Shown here piece after piece: positions 26,920 to 36,792 of a DNA stretch of 64,000 bases. Under the pieces are notes generated by a model. The model did not search any database. It was not told the origin of the DNA and saw only the letters and a list, made by a program, of their open reading frames with translations. Position 1 is the stretch's first letter. Every line of letters begins with the position of its first letter. Position numbers and translations under genes: made by a program. The DNA is from Trichomonas vaginalis G3. Taxonomy: Eukaryota; Parabasalia; Trichomonadida; Trichomonadidae. The stretch spans positions 1,426,001-1,490,000 of the forward strand of contig NC_067208.1 in NCBI RefSeq assembly GCF_026262505.1, given 5' to 3'.

Positions 26920-27011
26920 GTTCTTACAATAAAAATAAAAAATATTTTTTTAAAAAAACCAACTTTATTTTTTATTTCGGGAAAATTCATGATTTTCGAG
27001 AGTTTTAGACC

Positions 27012-27060
27012 ATGTTAGAAAACGTGTTAGAAAACATGTTAGATCTAACATTCTAACATA
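27012..27060. repeat. Intergenic palindrome, ATGTTAGA type
   Basis: Three (A)TGTTAGAAAAC-like words leading into ATGTTAGATCTAACAT and TCTAACAT. A partial second copy with the same flank (AGAGTTTTAGACCATGTTAG) follows at 27,088-27,120. Confidence 0.88.
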
Positions 27061-27148
27061 AATTATATTTTTGGTGTAAAATTCATGAAAATTCAAGAGT
27101 TTTAGACCATGTTAGAAAACGGTTTAATAGAAAAAGTGTTATTTTTTC

Positions 27149-27343
27149 ATGTCCGAAGACTCGAAGGTGCAACACTTCCAAAATACCGACGAACTCAGAA
27201 GAGCAGCATGGCAGTATCTTCTTGACAACTTCTTTGAGTTCTCCAGGCACACCTTGGAAAATGCTGAAGAACTCCGACACAGAGAATTTGGAGAAATTGC
27301 ACTCCAATACTACCTTGACAAACAAAGGGTAAACAAAGGGTAA
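27149..27343 (+). CDS. Accessory-island protein, 64 residues
   Basis: First gene of a GC-richer island of short genes (27.1-31.1 kb). ATG preceded by TTATTTTTTC. Predicted helical (AAWQYLLDNFFEFSRHTLEN). No family recognised. Confidence 0.5.
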   Translation: MSEDSKVQHFQNTDELRRAAWQYLLDNFFEFSRHTLENAEELRHREFGEIALQYYLDKQRVNKG

Positions 27344-27383
27344 AATAAGACTAAAAACTTAACGTTTAAAAAGTGACATTTTT

Positions 27384-27515
27384 ATGAGCTCCGAGTCACC
27401 GAGAAAACTTGGTCAGATGTTAGCAGCTTACTTCCCCGAGGAGGATGGAAGCGTTACATACATAGGTTCAAAAACAACGAACCTGGAATTGCGTACCAAA
27501 TTCGCAATTACATGA
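27384..27515 (+). CDS. Accessory-island small ORF
   Basis: Starts MSSESPRKLGQMLAAYFPEE behind AGTGACATTTTT, a leader like its neighbours. Coding-like DNA continues to about 27,560; probably broken. Function unknown. Confidence 0.4.
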   Translation: MSSESPRKLGQMLAAYFPEEDGSVTYIGSKTTNLELRTKFAIT

Positions 27516-27610
27516 CCATGGAGAGTACGAAAGGTTTCTACAAGAGAAACCAGCTCTAAACAACTCAGAAAAGAAAGAGTAAAAAGTTTAACTCGTAATT
27601 GTTTATTTTT

Positions 27611-28207
27611 TTACTTGTATGGGCAAGCTGCAAGAATGAAGTCGACTATCTCGGTCTTTGTCTTGACCAGTTGGACTGCTCTTGCGAGTACGTCTGTTTT
27701 ACGGTCTCCAGCTGGTGTCTGACCTTCGTAATTGCGCATGTTCTTGAGAGCTCCAACTGTAAATGGTTGTAGGATGAAGAGTCTCTCAGACTGCTTGAGG
27801 TAGTCGTCACGGTCACGAACCGAATCTGTGGTACGAGTCGAATTGGTCGACCTTAGGGAAGAGACTGAAAGCCTGTCGTCTTCCATAGGGGCTGTGGCAT
27901 ACTCTTTGCGTAAACGGTTCAGACCTTCTTCGAACTCTTGGTCTCTCTTGGATTGAGATTGGAATTGGAATTGGGGTGGAGGGTTTGACATGAACATCCA
28001 AGGGTTAGGGCAGTAAGGCATAGGCTGAGGAGGGTAGTTCGGGAAGCCTTGAGGAGGTATTTGGTAGTAATTTGGAAATTGGTAGTAATTCGGAGGTACT
28101 TGTTGGAACTGAGGTACTTGTTGGAACTGAGGTTGCTGAGGTGCAGGGGCTGGTGCTTTAGGTTCCTCTGGTTGGGATATGGGCTCGGTTGGTGGTACGT
28201 CGGACAT
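27611..28207 (-). CDS. Pro/Gln/Tyr-rich accessory protein, 198 residues
   Basis: Start set at the ATG at 28,207; the longer open frame upstream is only read-through of tandem repeats. N-terminal 90 residues are Pro/Gln/Tyr-rich (QFQQVPPNYYQFPNYYQIPP), then a Ser/Thr/Arg patch and a helical C-terminus. Likely disordered scaffold or virion surface protein; unknown. Divergent from 28,632 across the repeat tract. Confidence 0.6.
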   Translation of the reverse strand: MSDVPPTEPISQPEEPKAPAPAPQQPQFQQVPQFQQVPPNYYQFPNYYQIPPQGFPNYPPQPMPYCPNPWMFMSNPPPQFQFQSQSKRDQEFEEGLNRLRKEYATAPMEDDRLSVSSLRSTNSTRTTDSVRDRDDYLKQSERLFILQPFTVGALKNMRNYEGQTPAGDRKTDVLARAVQLVKTKTEIVDFILAACPYK

Positions 28208-28208
28208 T

Positions 28209-28630
28209 GTCTTGAAACAATAAAAGACTTGTCTTGAAACAATAAAAGACTTGTCTTGAAAAATAAAAGACTTGTCTTGAAAAAGTAAAAGACTTGTCTT
28301 GAAAAAGTAAAAGACTTGTCTTGAAAAAGTAAAAGACTTGTCTTGAAAAAGTAAAAGACTTGTCTTGAAAAAGTAAAAGACTAAAAGTACTTGTCTTGAA
28401 AAAGTACGGGTATCGTCTGAAATCAAGACCACTGTTCTCAAATTTGAGAACTTTACACCAAAAAATTTCTTGAAAAATAACGGGTCTTGTCTTGAAAAAG
28501 TAAAAGACTTGTCTTGAAAAAGTAAAAGACTTGTCTTGAAAAAGTAAAAGACTCGTCTTGAAAAAGTAAAAGACTCGTCTTGAAAAAGTAAAAGACTCGT
28601 CTTGAAAAAGTAAAAGACTCGTCTTGAAAC
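28209..28630. repeat. 22-bp tandem repeats with central 18-bp palindrome
   Basis: About 15 copies of AGACTTGTCTTGAAAAAGTA plus AA, in two blocks, fill the spacer between divergent starts. Between the blocks lies a perfect palindrome GTTCTCAAATTTGAGAAC (28,434-28,451). The repeat word GTCTTGAAACAA touches the start codon on the plus-strand side. Confidence 0.92.
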
Positions 28631-28631
28631 A

Positions 28632-28997
28632 ATGACCGACATAGACCCAGCAGATGAGGCAATCTACCTTATAGAGATAAATGAGCTAGTTAGGAACTAC
28701 CTGAGCCATCTGAAGTCAAACAAGACCATTGCAGGCTGGGTGTCTGGAAGAAGTGCGCTTAAAATTGAAATTGACACTGGAATTGTCCTGCAAATACCAG
28801 AAAACACTCCTTTCGACGACATAAAAGAGATGAAGAAAGAAGTCCTCTTGAAGTTCTTTGCCAAGCGTCCTTGGATACTACTTCCAAACAGAGAGAACCC
28901 AACTGTACGAATTGCCCAAATTCTCAGAGGACTCTTACACTTCTCGGGTCGGGCGTTCTTCATAAACACAGAGGGCGACATCGTACCTTTACAGTAA
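28632..28997 (+). CDS. Accessory-island protein, 121 residues
   Basis: Open frame starting MTDIDPADEAIYLIEINELV at the edge of the tandem repeats. Mixed alpha/beta, with a basic middle (KFFAKRPWILLPNRENP). No family recognised. Confidence 0.55.
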   Translation: MTDIDPADEAIYLIEINELVRNYLSHLKSNKTIAGWVSGRSALKIEIDTGIVLQIPENTPFDDIKEMKKEVLLKFFAKRPWILLPNRENPTVRIAQILRGLLHFSGRAFFINTEGDIVPLQ

Positions 28998-29023
28998 ACA
29001 TCTCATTTTAACTTCACTTTTTT

Positions 29024-29308
29024 ATGTTTTTACTCACACTCGTACTCAACAGGTATGTGTACACATATGTCAACTGTGAACCTTGTATTGACCGGTCTTC
29101 CTGCAAATGCAAGTTCGGTCAATACACAATTTATGGTGGCAAGAAAGACAGTGGGGAATGTTATTCTGACATCTGTTGTTGCGCTCGAGAGAGAATTGAA
29201 ATTCCAGACCCAACTCCAACACCAACACTCAAGTTGCCAAAGACTCATGTGAAGAAGAAGCCTTCTGGTAAGTTTCTTATAGCCATATACATGGCACGCT
29301 TTGAGTAA
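29024..29308 (+). CDS. Cysteine-rich accessory protein, 94 residues
   Basis: Starts MFLLTLVLNRYVYTYV, a short hydrophobic N-terminus that could be a signal or anchor. Nine cysteines follow within about 40 residues (CEPC, CKCK, SDICCCAR), then a Pro/Thr linker (PDPTPTPT) and a basic tail. It could be secreted or a metal-binding knuckle. ATG preceded by CACTTTTTT. Confidence 0.5.
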   Translation: MFLLTLVLNRYVYTYVNCEPCIDRSSCKCKFGQYTIYGGKKDSGECYSDICCCARERIEIPDPTPTPTLKLPKTHVKKKPSGKFLIAIYMARFE

Positions 29309-29330
29309 AAACATTTTTTTCATTTTTTGA

Positions 29331-29483
29331 ATGAAGCAAGTTAAATTCGTCCCACACCAATCTCAATGGACCGATGAAGAGTTTCAAGCTATGGTTGAAG
29401 ACGTTGAGAACGACATAGACGGCGAACTTGAAGGAGCTCAAACCACAATTGCAACCAAAATTGCACAAGTCAAGAAGAGATAG
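29331..29483 (+). CDS. Accessory-island small protein, 50 residues
   Basis: Starts MKQVKFVPHQSQWTDEEFQA behind CATTTTTTGA. WTDEEFQAMVEDVEND resembles one helix of a SANT/Myb-like motif, but it is too short to call. Overlaps coding-like sequence of the next frame. Confidence 0.4.
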   Translation: MKQVKFVPHQSQWTDEEFQAMVEDVENDIDGELEGAQTTIATKIAQVKKR

Positions 29484-29518
29484 CTCCACTTAAAGCTACC
29501 AAAGCTACTCTTGACCTC

Positions 29519-29914
29519 ATGGATAGTTACCGTTTAGATGTCAAGAGTGGAATAAGACAATTAAAATTAAAACTTCTAAACTACGAAGCTATACTCCAAA
29601 AGTTAGCAGAAATGAGAAGACTTTACCAGAGCTACTTACATGTAAGGGACTTACCTTCAAGCAGTCCGACCAAAGATGAATTTTCTGACATTGTCCCAAT
29701 TTTGTCCGAAAGTCAGCTCAGATGTTTTGAACTGCTCCCAACATATCCAGAATATGAACGTTTGCCTGAACTCTTCCGCAATCTCAAAAAACGTTTTTTG
29801 GTTCTCATGTTCGAAACTTTTATCGGAAGAGACAACAAACGTTCAGAAGAAGAACAAGATATTATTTTAAACTTGTTGTATGACATAACTGTCATAACAA
29901 GCTTTTTGAAGTAA
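29519..29914 (+). CDS. Accessory-island helical protein, 131 residues
   Basis: Open frame, all helical, with Leu-rich repeats of no known family (LKLKLLNYEAILQKLAEMRR). The frame is open some 13 codons further upstream without an ATG. Function unknown. Confidence 0.5.
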   Translation: MDSYRLDVKSGIRQLKLKLLNYEAILQKLAEMRRLYQSYLHVRDLPSSSPTKDEFSDIVPILSESQLRCFELLPTYPEYERLPELFRNLKKRFLVLMFETFIGRDNKRSEEEQDIILNLLYDITVITSFLK

Positions 29915-29946
29915 AACCGTCATTCTCAAACCACTTCATTTTTTCG

Positions 29947-30150
29947 ATGTCCGAACAAGCACCGAAGCCGAACACAATGGCAGATGTCCTTTCAATGTTG
30001 CCAGACAAGCGCCCAGTTCAAATTCAAATTTTGAATTTGAAAGCTCATCTGACAAACACCGTTAAGACTCTCCAAAGTAGTCTTATGGAAGAGATGAAGG
30101 GACTTAAAGCCGATGTCCTCATGAACCAAGCTTCCAATGAGAAAGCCTGA
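29947..30150 (+). CDS. Accessory-island protein, 67 residues
   Basis: ATG behind CATTTTTTCG. Helical, with a Leu/Lys amphipathic stretch. Its stop is followed at once by the next ATG. Function unknown. Confidence 0.45.
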   Translation: MSEQAPKPNTMADVLSMLPDKRPVQIQILNLKAHLTNTVKTLQSSLMEEMKGLKADVLMNQASNEKA

Positions 30151-30646
30151 ATGATTTCGGAAACCTTGCGCATTTACGCGAGAGAGAACCGAGACCTTGC
30201 CAGACTCATCTACCGTTTCTTCGAAGAGATAGACGCCATCTGGAAGGTACTCGGAAAGGACAGAACCTCCAACACCGTAATTCGTGAGTACCAAATTGAA
30301 GAAGGAATTGTCGAGGAAGAAGAGAAACACGAAGAAGAGAAAGAGAAGAAGAGGAAGAAGAGAAACACGAAGAAAGGAAGTTTGGGCAACCCTTGTTGCC
30401 GATGACAGTTACGAAATTTCCCAACCCTACCCATACAAAATCCGCAACAAGGAGACAGGCAAGGTTCTTACCCCAGTCCTCAACAACTTGGGACACTTGA
30501 ACCTTAACCTTCGGAATCGCGGTTCAATCTCCATGGGCAAGCTTGTCGCAATTCAATGGGTTCCAAATCCAGACAAGAAGACGAAGGTCAGACACATTGA
30601 CGGTGACAAGCTCAACAACCGTAAGGAGAACCTCGAGTGGTTCTAA
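30151..30646 (+). CDS. HNH-type endonuclease-like protein, broken
   Basis: N-terminal helical region, a Glu/Lys/Arg run resembling the tail of the 14,920 gene, then a C-terminal module GKLVAIQWVPNPDKKTKVRH followed by IDGDKLNNRKENLEWF. This matches the HNH_3 pattern of homing-type nucleases (F.PNP..KP.V.HIDG...NN...NLEW). HNH genes are common selfish cargo in DNA viruses. Broken (about one break). Confidence 0.6.
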
Positions 30647-30664
30647 GAGTAAAAAAATTTTATT

Positions 30665-31003
30665 TTAGGGGGAAACCCCGAGTAAATTTAGGTGTTTATT
30701 TGATAAGTAGCTTAAATTAAGGAATTTGGACAAGTAGTTCCTGACCCTGAATTGGACTCTTTCGTCATCCCAGTTGCGTAGGAGGTCGTCCCAGAGGAGT
30801 TGGTAGAATTGCCAATCCAAGGACGATTTGTCCTCCCAGGCATTGAGGATGTACTGCTCGTAGAGTCTCATGACCTCTGCCTTGCACCAGACACCCTCTC
30901 CCTTGGAACGTAAGGCTTCTTCGAAGTGCTCGAATGCGATTGGCTGCGACCATCTGAAATGACACTTTTTGTCCGTTTGGTCAATGTTCGTGTCTCGTGC
31001 CAT
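30665..31003 (-). CDS. Accessory-island protein, 112 residues
   Basis: Starts MARDTNIDQTDKKCHFRWSQ. Trp-rich and helical (WQFYQLLWDDLLRNWDDE). Lies convergent with the HNH gene and downstream of the polymerase. No family recognised. Confidence 0.5.
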   Translation of the reverse strand: MARDTNIDQTDKKCHFRWSQPIAFEHFEEALRSKGEGVWCKAEVMRLYEQYILNAWEDKSSLDWQFYQLLWDDLLRNWDDERVQFRVRNYLSKFLNLSYLSNKHLNLLGVSP

Positions 31004-31114
31004 AGTCGACGAAAATACAGACAAACAGGTTATATATGAGTTTGAGACCAAGAATGGTGTAACTCGACCTGTCCGATTCAAATTCGAATAAAAATTTTTT
31101 TTTCATGCAATGTT

Positions 31115-33240
31115 TTATTTCTGTGCCGTCTTCAAGTATGCCCCAGTACTTACGCTTGGAGAGGACATGAACTTCGGTGAAAATTTTGTCCAATTTGAAT
31201 TGACCCATCTTTTCACCGACCATTCCCATTTCAATGAGTTTGTTATACCTTCTTCGTTCGTCATGAGTGCGTCAATGTTCTCATAGTAAACCTTCACTTT
31301 GGATTTGACTTCGGAGAAGAATTTGTTGTAGTTGTCAAGGACTGCCTTTGCGAACTGAGGGTAAGACCAATGTTCGACAATAGGTTTTAATGTGGTTACT
31401 AAGCCACTTTGACCTTGAGTGAATTCGTACTTCAAAACAAAAGGAGAAAACCTTTCAACAAAGTTGTCGACCTTCTCATAATGTTTACTCTTCATCTCTT
31501 GAGGTTTCTTAATGGAATATCCCCATGTCGAATTCATAAGCAATTTGAGTGTCATTGCAAGTTTGGGGTTTGAAGCTTTCCTAATATCATACAGTTGTTG
31601 TATGACTTTTCCAACTGTATAGTTCCTTCCTGGGAACTCACCATCTTCGTTTGGAATTCCAGTCGGGATATATTGGACGAACCTCATGTACGCAGCGTTA
31701 AGGTCGACATAGTATATCTTTTCTGAGTCGAACTTGTCGCAACCAATGGTCCAGTTCGTGGAAATTCAAGTGAGTCTCTTATCTTCTGAGAAACTTCTCC
31801 TGTTATCTCATAAACATCGTCGAAGCAACCTGTTTCATATAAAACCTTCTGACCTAACTCAGATGCTCTCCAATACAATTTGACGTCAATTGGATGTCTC
31901 AATGGAAGTTTGTTTATAGCATCTTGAAGTTCTTGCAACCTCATTGGAAGTTCTTCTGGTTCAGGTTGGTATCCGAACAATCCAACTCCTTTTGGAAGTG
32001 TACTTCTTTTGTGCTATAACTTTGTCTGGAACAACTTTTGGTCTTGCTAACAATGAAAAGTTTGTTTCGTCTTTTGGTACAAAAGTTTCTGTCAGCTTGT
32101 CATCTGGAATTGGTTCCAACAAACCTTTCTCGAAAAGAATGTTTACAGCTCTGACAATGTTGCACTTGCCTTTTCCGAACAATGGGTTTGTAAGACTTTC
32201 GTTCAACATGAAGTGGTTGTGGACAATTACAATCTTCAACCATGGTAAGTCTTTGTCAACAACATAGTCGTCATGTGAAGAACCTTTAGCTGTAGGTATG
32301 TTGACTCGGATATTGACATTTGCCAACGGTGCAATTTTTGCCAATTGACCTCTGAGAATGTACCTTGTCTTCACACATGACTCAAGATACTTCATCTTCT
32401 CTCTGTAACAAGACCAGAGTTCCTGAGACATGTAAGAATACAAGGTTCATTGACAATTGTTTCAATTGAATTGTAAATTCCATACCTTGTCAAGTCAATG
32501 TCAGACTTATTTATGAACGGGAAGTATCCAGCATGTTGTCTGACTGCTTGAGGGTTAGGTTGGTACCATTCGAACTTGACACTTGCAATTCCTTCAATTG
32601 CATTCAAAATGTCTGAGTCGGAGTCAACCATTTGTTCTCTCTTTGTAGTCTTGAAAGCGTCAAGAAGTTGCAGCTGTTGTGACATTGCCATGTGCATAGT
32701 AAATGTGACCATCCAAATCTGTTATGGTCAATCTGAGATTGTATCCTTTCTTATTTCCGTCTTGTATGGCAGCAAGTACACCCCATGAAGCCTTCTTTGT
32801 TCTTTCCTTCGTCAAAGTTTACTGTAAAGGTTCGACCAGATGTAATTTGACTTCTAACTTCACGATACTTTTCATATGCATATCTTGTTCTTTCCATGGG
32901 AGCATGTGCGTCTTCACCTTTTCCTTTTTTCCTTCTCAAAGGATGCAATTGTTCGTCATGTTTCCAGTAGAATCTGGCAAAGCCGTCGTGTCTTCAACTT
33001 GAGGCTCAGTAACATCGAAAGGTATGTCCATAAGACGTTCTTCTTCTAACCTCTCTAATCTGTTTGGATAGTTGTGCGCGTGCTGTTTCTAAGTCCATTT
33101 CATAGCGAAGACCAGCCAGTTTGTCATAGACTTTTATGGGTCTTCCCTTCCTATATTTAAAATTCTTCGAAACTTTCCAACATATCTTTCTAACTCTGCT
33201 TTTTTCTAGCAGATTTTCTATCCATTCTATATGGGGGCAT
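31115..33240 (-). CDS. Protein-primed DNA polymerase B, broken
   Basis: Family B DNA polymerase of the protein-primed type, the Polinton replicase. Motif A is YVDLNAAYM. Motif B is KLLMNSTWGYSIKK. The motif C region is VYYENIDALM. A C-terminal KYWGILEDGTEIKHC strand follows. The N-terminus begins MPPYRMDRKSARKK behind TTTTTTTATTTTTATAAAA. The upstream exonuclease part is poorly preserved. Many breaks, about ten or more. It is the counterpart of 55,660-58,935 but of a distinct lineage. Confidence 0.8.
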
Positions 33241-33269
33241 TTTTATAAAAATAAAAAAATGTTTTTTCT

Positions 33270-33854
33270 TTACTTTACGTAACCGCCTGCTGCCATAAGT
33301 CTTTGACGCCAACCCATACCAGCTAATGAAGGTTGACTTGGTTTAGTTTGGAAACTAAACTTTGGTTTTGGTTTATCTTCAGTTTTTGGTTTCTCTTCTT
33401 CTATCGGTTTTTCGTCACTTTTCGGTTCCTCTGACTTTACCTCACCTGCAGGAACAGTTGTGTCGTCAACATCTTCATAAATATCATATGCCATTTGTTT
33501 TTGTTTTCCTTTCAACTTTTTGTGTTTGTTGTAAAGTTTAGAATATTTCGACTCTAAGTCAATGAGATGTTCTATAATGAACTGTTGGTCAGTGAAGTAA
33601 ACTTTTCCATCTGTTGTCTCGAAAGCTCCTTCAGACTTCAATATTTTATTTGTGAGAGTCTGTTTCTTTTTTGAGATACTAGCCGTTCCATTTCTATGAA
33701 AAGTGACTTTGTAGTTAGGGTTTGTATTTCCAGACCTGGCACTTTCTATTATTGAATTTTTCTCTTCATCTGTAAGTTTTTGACAGGTTTTGACAATGGT
33801 TCTGAACTTTTTGTTTTGTGGTGTCAAATCTACCGTTTCAACTTCTTCGGTCAT
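33270..33854 (-). CDS. Polinton-2 protein of 194 residues, unknown
   Basis: Open frame with the leader TTTTTACTTGAGATGAA before the ATG. Basic N-terminal half, acidic Pro/Glu/Lys linker (PIEEEKPKTEDKPKP), and a short Gly/Arg C-terminus (GMGWRQRLMAAGGYV), which resembles the tails of virion core proteins. Function unknown. Confidence 0.6.
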   Translation of the reverse strand: MTEEVETVDLTPQNKKFRTIVKTCQKLTDEEKNSIIESARSGNTNPNYKVTFHRNGTASISKKKQTLTNKILKSEGAFETTDGKVYFTDQQFIIEHLIDLESKYSKLYNKHKKLKGKQKQMAYDIYEDVDDTTVPAGEVKSEEPKSDEKPIEEEKPKTEDKPKPKFSFQTKPSQPSLAGMGWRQRLMAAGGYVK

Positions 33855-33873
33855 TTCATCTCAAGTAAAAATT

Positions 33874-34029
33874 TTAGTTTGTTTTGTTTTCAACTGGTTG
33901 TTTAGGTTTTTTAAGTCGGTCTAAAACTTCCTGAGGTATAGGAAGAACTTGACAAACACGTGGTTGTGTAACTGCTGGAAGCCGACAAATCCATCTTGAG
34001 CCCATTTGTCTCAATGCTGTATTGTTCAT
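33874..34029 (-). CDS. Small Polinton-2 protein, 51 residues
   Basis: Starts MNNTALRQMGSRWICRLPAV behind TTTTTTACTGAGATGAA, the same leader as its downstream neighbour. Two cysteines, Pro/Lys end. Function unknown. Confidence 0.5.
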   Translation of the reverse strand: MNNTALRQMGSRWICRLPAVTQPRVCQVLPIPQEVLDRLKKPKQPVENKTN

Positions 34030-34048
34030 TTCATCTCAGTAAAAAAAT

Positions 34049-34450
34049 TTACATTCCCCACGTTTGAGGCGGTTGCGGTTGGTTGTTGTTTACCCACTGT
34101 TGTGCATGGTTATATCCTCTGTTAAAGAATCTTTCACCTTGGTCCATGTAGTGTCCTGCTTGGTTATAGTAGTCATTTGCTTTGTTATAGTAGTTTCCTG
34201 CTTGTCTTCCTACATTGTCCATCCATCCTTGAACTTTTCCTCTTGTTTCAGGATTTGGAATAAGATTTGCTGCATCTCGTGCTACATCCCAACCTTTCTG
34301 TACAGTTTGTATAATAGGTTGTGCTTTCTCTTTAAGTATACCTAATGTACTCAAAATCTTCCTTCCAATTCCAAATGCACCTCTGGCTAGTGTTCCACTG
34401 CGGGCAAAAATCTAGATGCGACTCCTGCTAATGCGCCAAATAAACCCATT
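34049..34450 (-). CDS. Amphipathic small virion-type protein, broken
   Basis: Begins MGLFGALAGVASRF, a membrane-active-looking helix, and continues with Asn/Tyr/Gln-rich repeats (YYNKANDYYNQAGHYMDQG). In style it resembles 37,662-37,904 and the hydrophobic start of 11,896. Divergent from the integrase across an AACCCAT/ATGGGTT dyad. Broken (about one to two breaks). Confidence 0.5.
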
Positions 34451-34464
34451 TCTTATGGGTTAAA

Positions 34465-35422
34465 ATGACGAATTCAAACAAGGACCCGTATGTTTCTAAG
34501 GCAACAAAGAAGCACTCATGGTAAAAATCTTTAGTTCAACACCAAATGCTTGGTTTATGGATATCTTGGAAAACATTCCGAGGTATAGAGAAGATGGACC
34601 ACCATATTGGCTAATATTTGTCGGTCAAAACACAAGATACTGTGAAGCCATACCATTACAGTCCAAAAATATTTTAGATGTGAAAACTGCTTTGACAATA
34701 TTTGTTGACAAATACCATCCAACAAAACTGACATCTGACTGTGAAAGTTCTTTCAAATCAGACGATATTAAAAACTATCTGCGTTCAAAAAATGTAAACC
34801 AATATTTCATTGTCGACCAAAACCATTCTGCTCTTGGTGTCATTGACAGTTGTATAAAAATCTTAAGAGACTTAAACCAACCACAAGGTGGTGAAGCAAA
34901 TGAAATGTCATATGACGACAAATATAGACATTTCTCCATGGCAAAGATGAGACAAGTTTTAAATATTTACAATAGCCGTAAACAAAAAGGTTTGGGAAAC
35001 CACTCCCCGAAGAAATGAAAAACAACCCCGACTTAGAGAAAGACTATATATTTAATAGTTTAGTCAAAAGAGACAAACAAGAAAGAATGCCGGGCTTCAA
35101 ACTTAAGAAAGGTGACAAAGTAAAAATAGAAATACCTAAACGCGACCCATATGAAAATACTATTGACTATGACAACAATGGGAACCCGACAGGTACTCAC
35201 ATTCGTGTTCGTAAAAATAGAAGAAAGTATACAAGAGAATATTATGAAGTTTTAGGCAAACATGGCAAAATGTACAGACTGCAAGCAGAAGATAAAACTA
35301 CTATTGTCAGACCTCGTTTCAAACTTGTCAAAGTTCAAGGTGGTATACTTTCAAAGACAGTTCCTAACAAATATAAGACAACTCCTGACGAATATGCTAA
35401 AGAAGTTGAAAATGACGACTAA
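34465..35422 (+). CDS. Polinton rve-type integrase
   Basis: DDE-type integrase core: WFMDIL, KLTSDCESSF, and HSALGVIDSCIKILRDLNQP, matching the order in 50,927-51,976. The C-terminal half carries RMPGFKLKKGDKVKIEIPK and an SH3-like strand set. Start behind TTATGGGTTAAA. Broken (about two breaks). Convergent with the fibre gene. Confidence 0.8.
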
Positions 35423-36792
35423 GCAATTCTATACCATGCACAAACTGTCATGTAAGGTGGCATGTATTTTTTACCTAGTCCTGTAGATGTTGTTGTAAAA
35501 GTATGTTGGTGGTTTCCTCCTGGTTCAGTTTGTCGAAAAGTCTTTTTGCTGAATGGTTATAATCTGGAGATAAAACGTCATAGCCAGCTTCATACTCTGA
35601 GTTGTATAATGGGTGGTCTCTTAATGAGTGGCTATGGTCGCCAGAAAAGTTTGTTGTACCAGAATGACTATGTGGTGGCAAGTTGTCGACAGATATCGTT
35701 TTACTTCCACCTGTTTTCTTTGGAGTGTGTGCACAATACAAAAAACTTTCGAGTATTTGAGTCCAAGTTCCAAAACCAAGTACTACTTTGGTCTGGTAGA
35801 GTTCATTGACGTATAAATAGAACCAACGGTAAATGTTTGAATATTTCTGTCTTTAATGTTTGAAGCTCTGTTTTGTCTGCTTTCTTGTCATATAAATCTT
35901 GAGCAGTGAATTTAATATTATGTTCATCCTTCATGACATAAACATCTTTACATCTAATGTTTCTCATCGTCGTTATGTCGTCATCCGATGTTAAACCTTC
36001 TGGAAAGTTAGGAGGTTTCCAATCTAATACATCCCCACCATTTCTTCAACCGTTCCTGCAATATTTTCTATAGCAACAGTTGTAAAACTGTATGTGTATG
36101 GTTCTTGTCAGCTTTGTCATCTAACTTTTCTTGTAAGTTTGCAATATTTGCAATGGTATGTGTATGTCCAACGTCACTTTTCCTGTTTAAGGTTTCTTGT
36201 AAGTTTGTAATATTTGCAATGGTATGTGTATGGTTTGTCGGCTTTAAGGTCTAAACATCCTGAAACCCATCCTGTATCGGCTTTCGTTTTAAAATCTTTG
36301 TTGTCCGTTCATGGTACCAGTCAACCCTTTCTTTAATTTCATTGTCTTTTTCATCCAATATTCCTTATCTGCCTTCTTCACTAACGCACTAGCCACGCAT
36401 GCTAACTCATCGTTAACATATTTTGTCAGCTTTCTTTTCAACATCCTCTTTCGTTGCATAAGCTTTGTTAAGCTCTTTCTTCTTCTTTTGCTATTGCATC
36501 GTCAACATACTCTTTGTCAGCTTTGTTGTCAATATCTGCTTTCAAAAGAAGTTCATCTATAGGTTTCTCGTTTAAAGTTCCTTTTGTTGATTTATACAGA
36601 CAGTATGGTTCTTATTGTCTTGAAACAGAAACTCATCTGTCATTGGGTTTAATGTCAGTTTTAAGTTTCCTTCTTTCAATGACTCAGATATCTTAGAATA
36701 GTTTGAAAAGTTTGTTGTGTTCTTATTTAGAGCTTGCATAATGAGTTGTCGGTGTGTTGTATTTCTCTCATAGACGCTGTTTCATTTGACAT
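35419..36792 (-). CDS. Tail-fibre-like protein, broken
   Basis: Counterpart of the fibre gene at 4,650-7,737 but shorter and without a visible collagen run. It keeps H-x-H plus ANITNLQETLN-type repeats and the C-terminal domain signs (GGSKTISVDNLPPHSHSG, then Tyr-Met...AWYR at the end). It starts MSNETASMREIQ from a palindromic promoter shared with 36,811. Many breaks (about eight). Confidence 0.65.

Noticed and set aside
28209-28642. Long open frame with repeated FKTSLLLFQD peptides
   Set aside because: It is read-through of the 22-bp tandem repeat upstream of the true ATG at 28,207; no independent coding signal.
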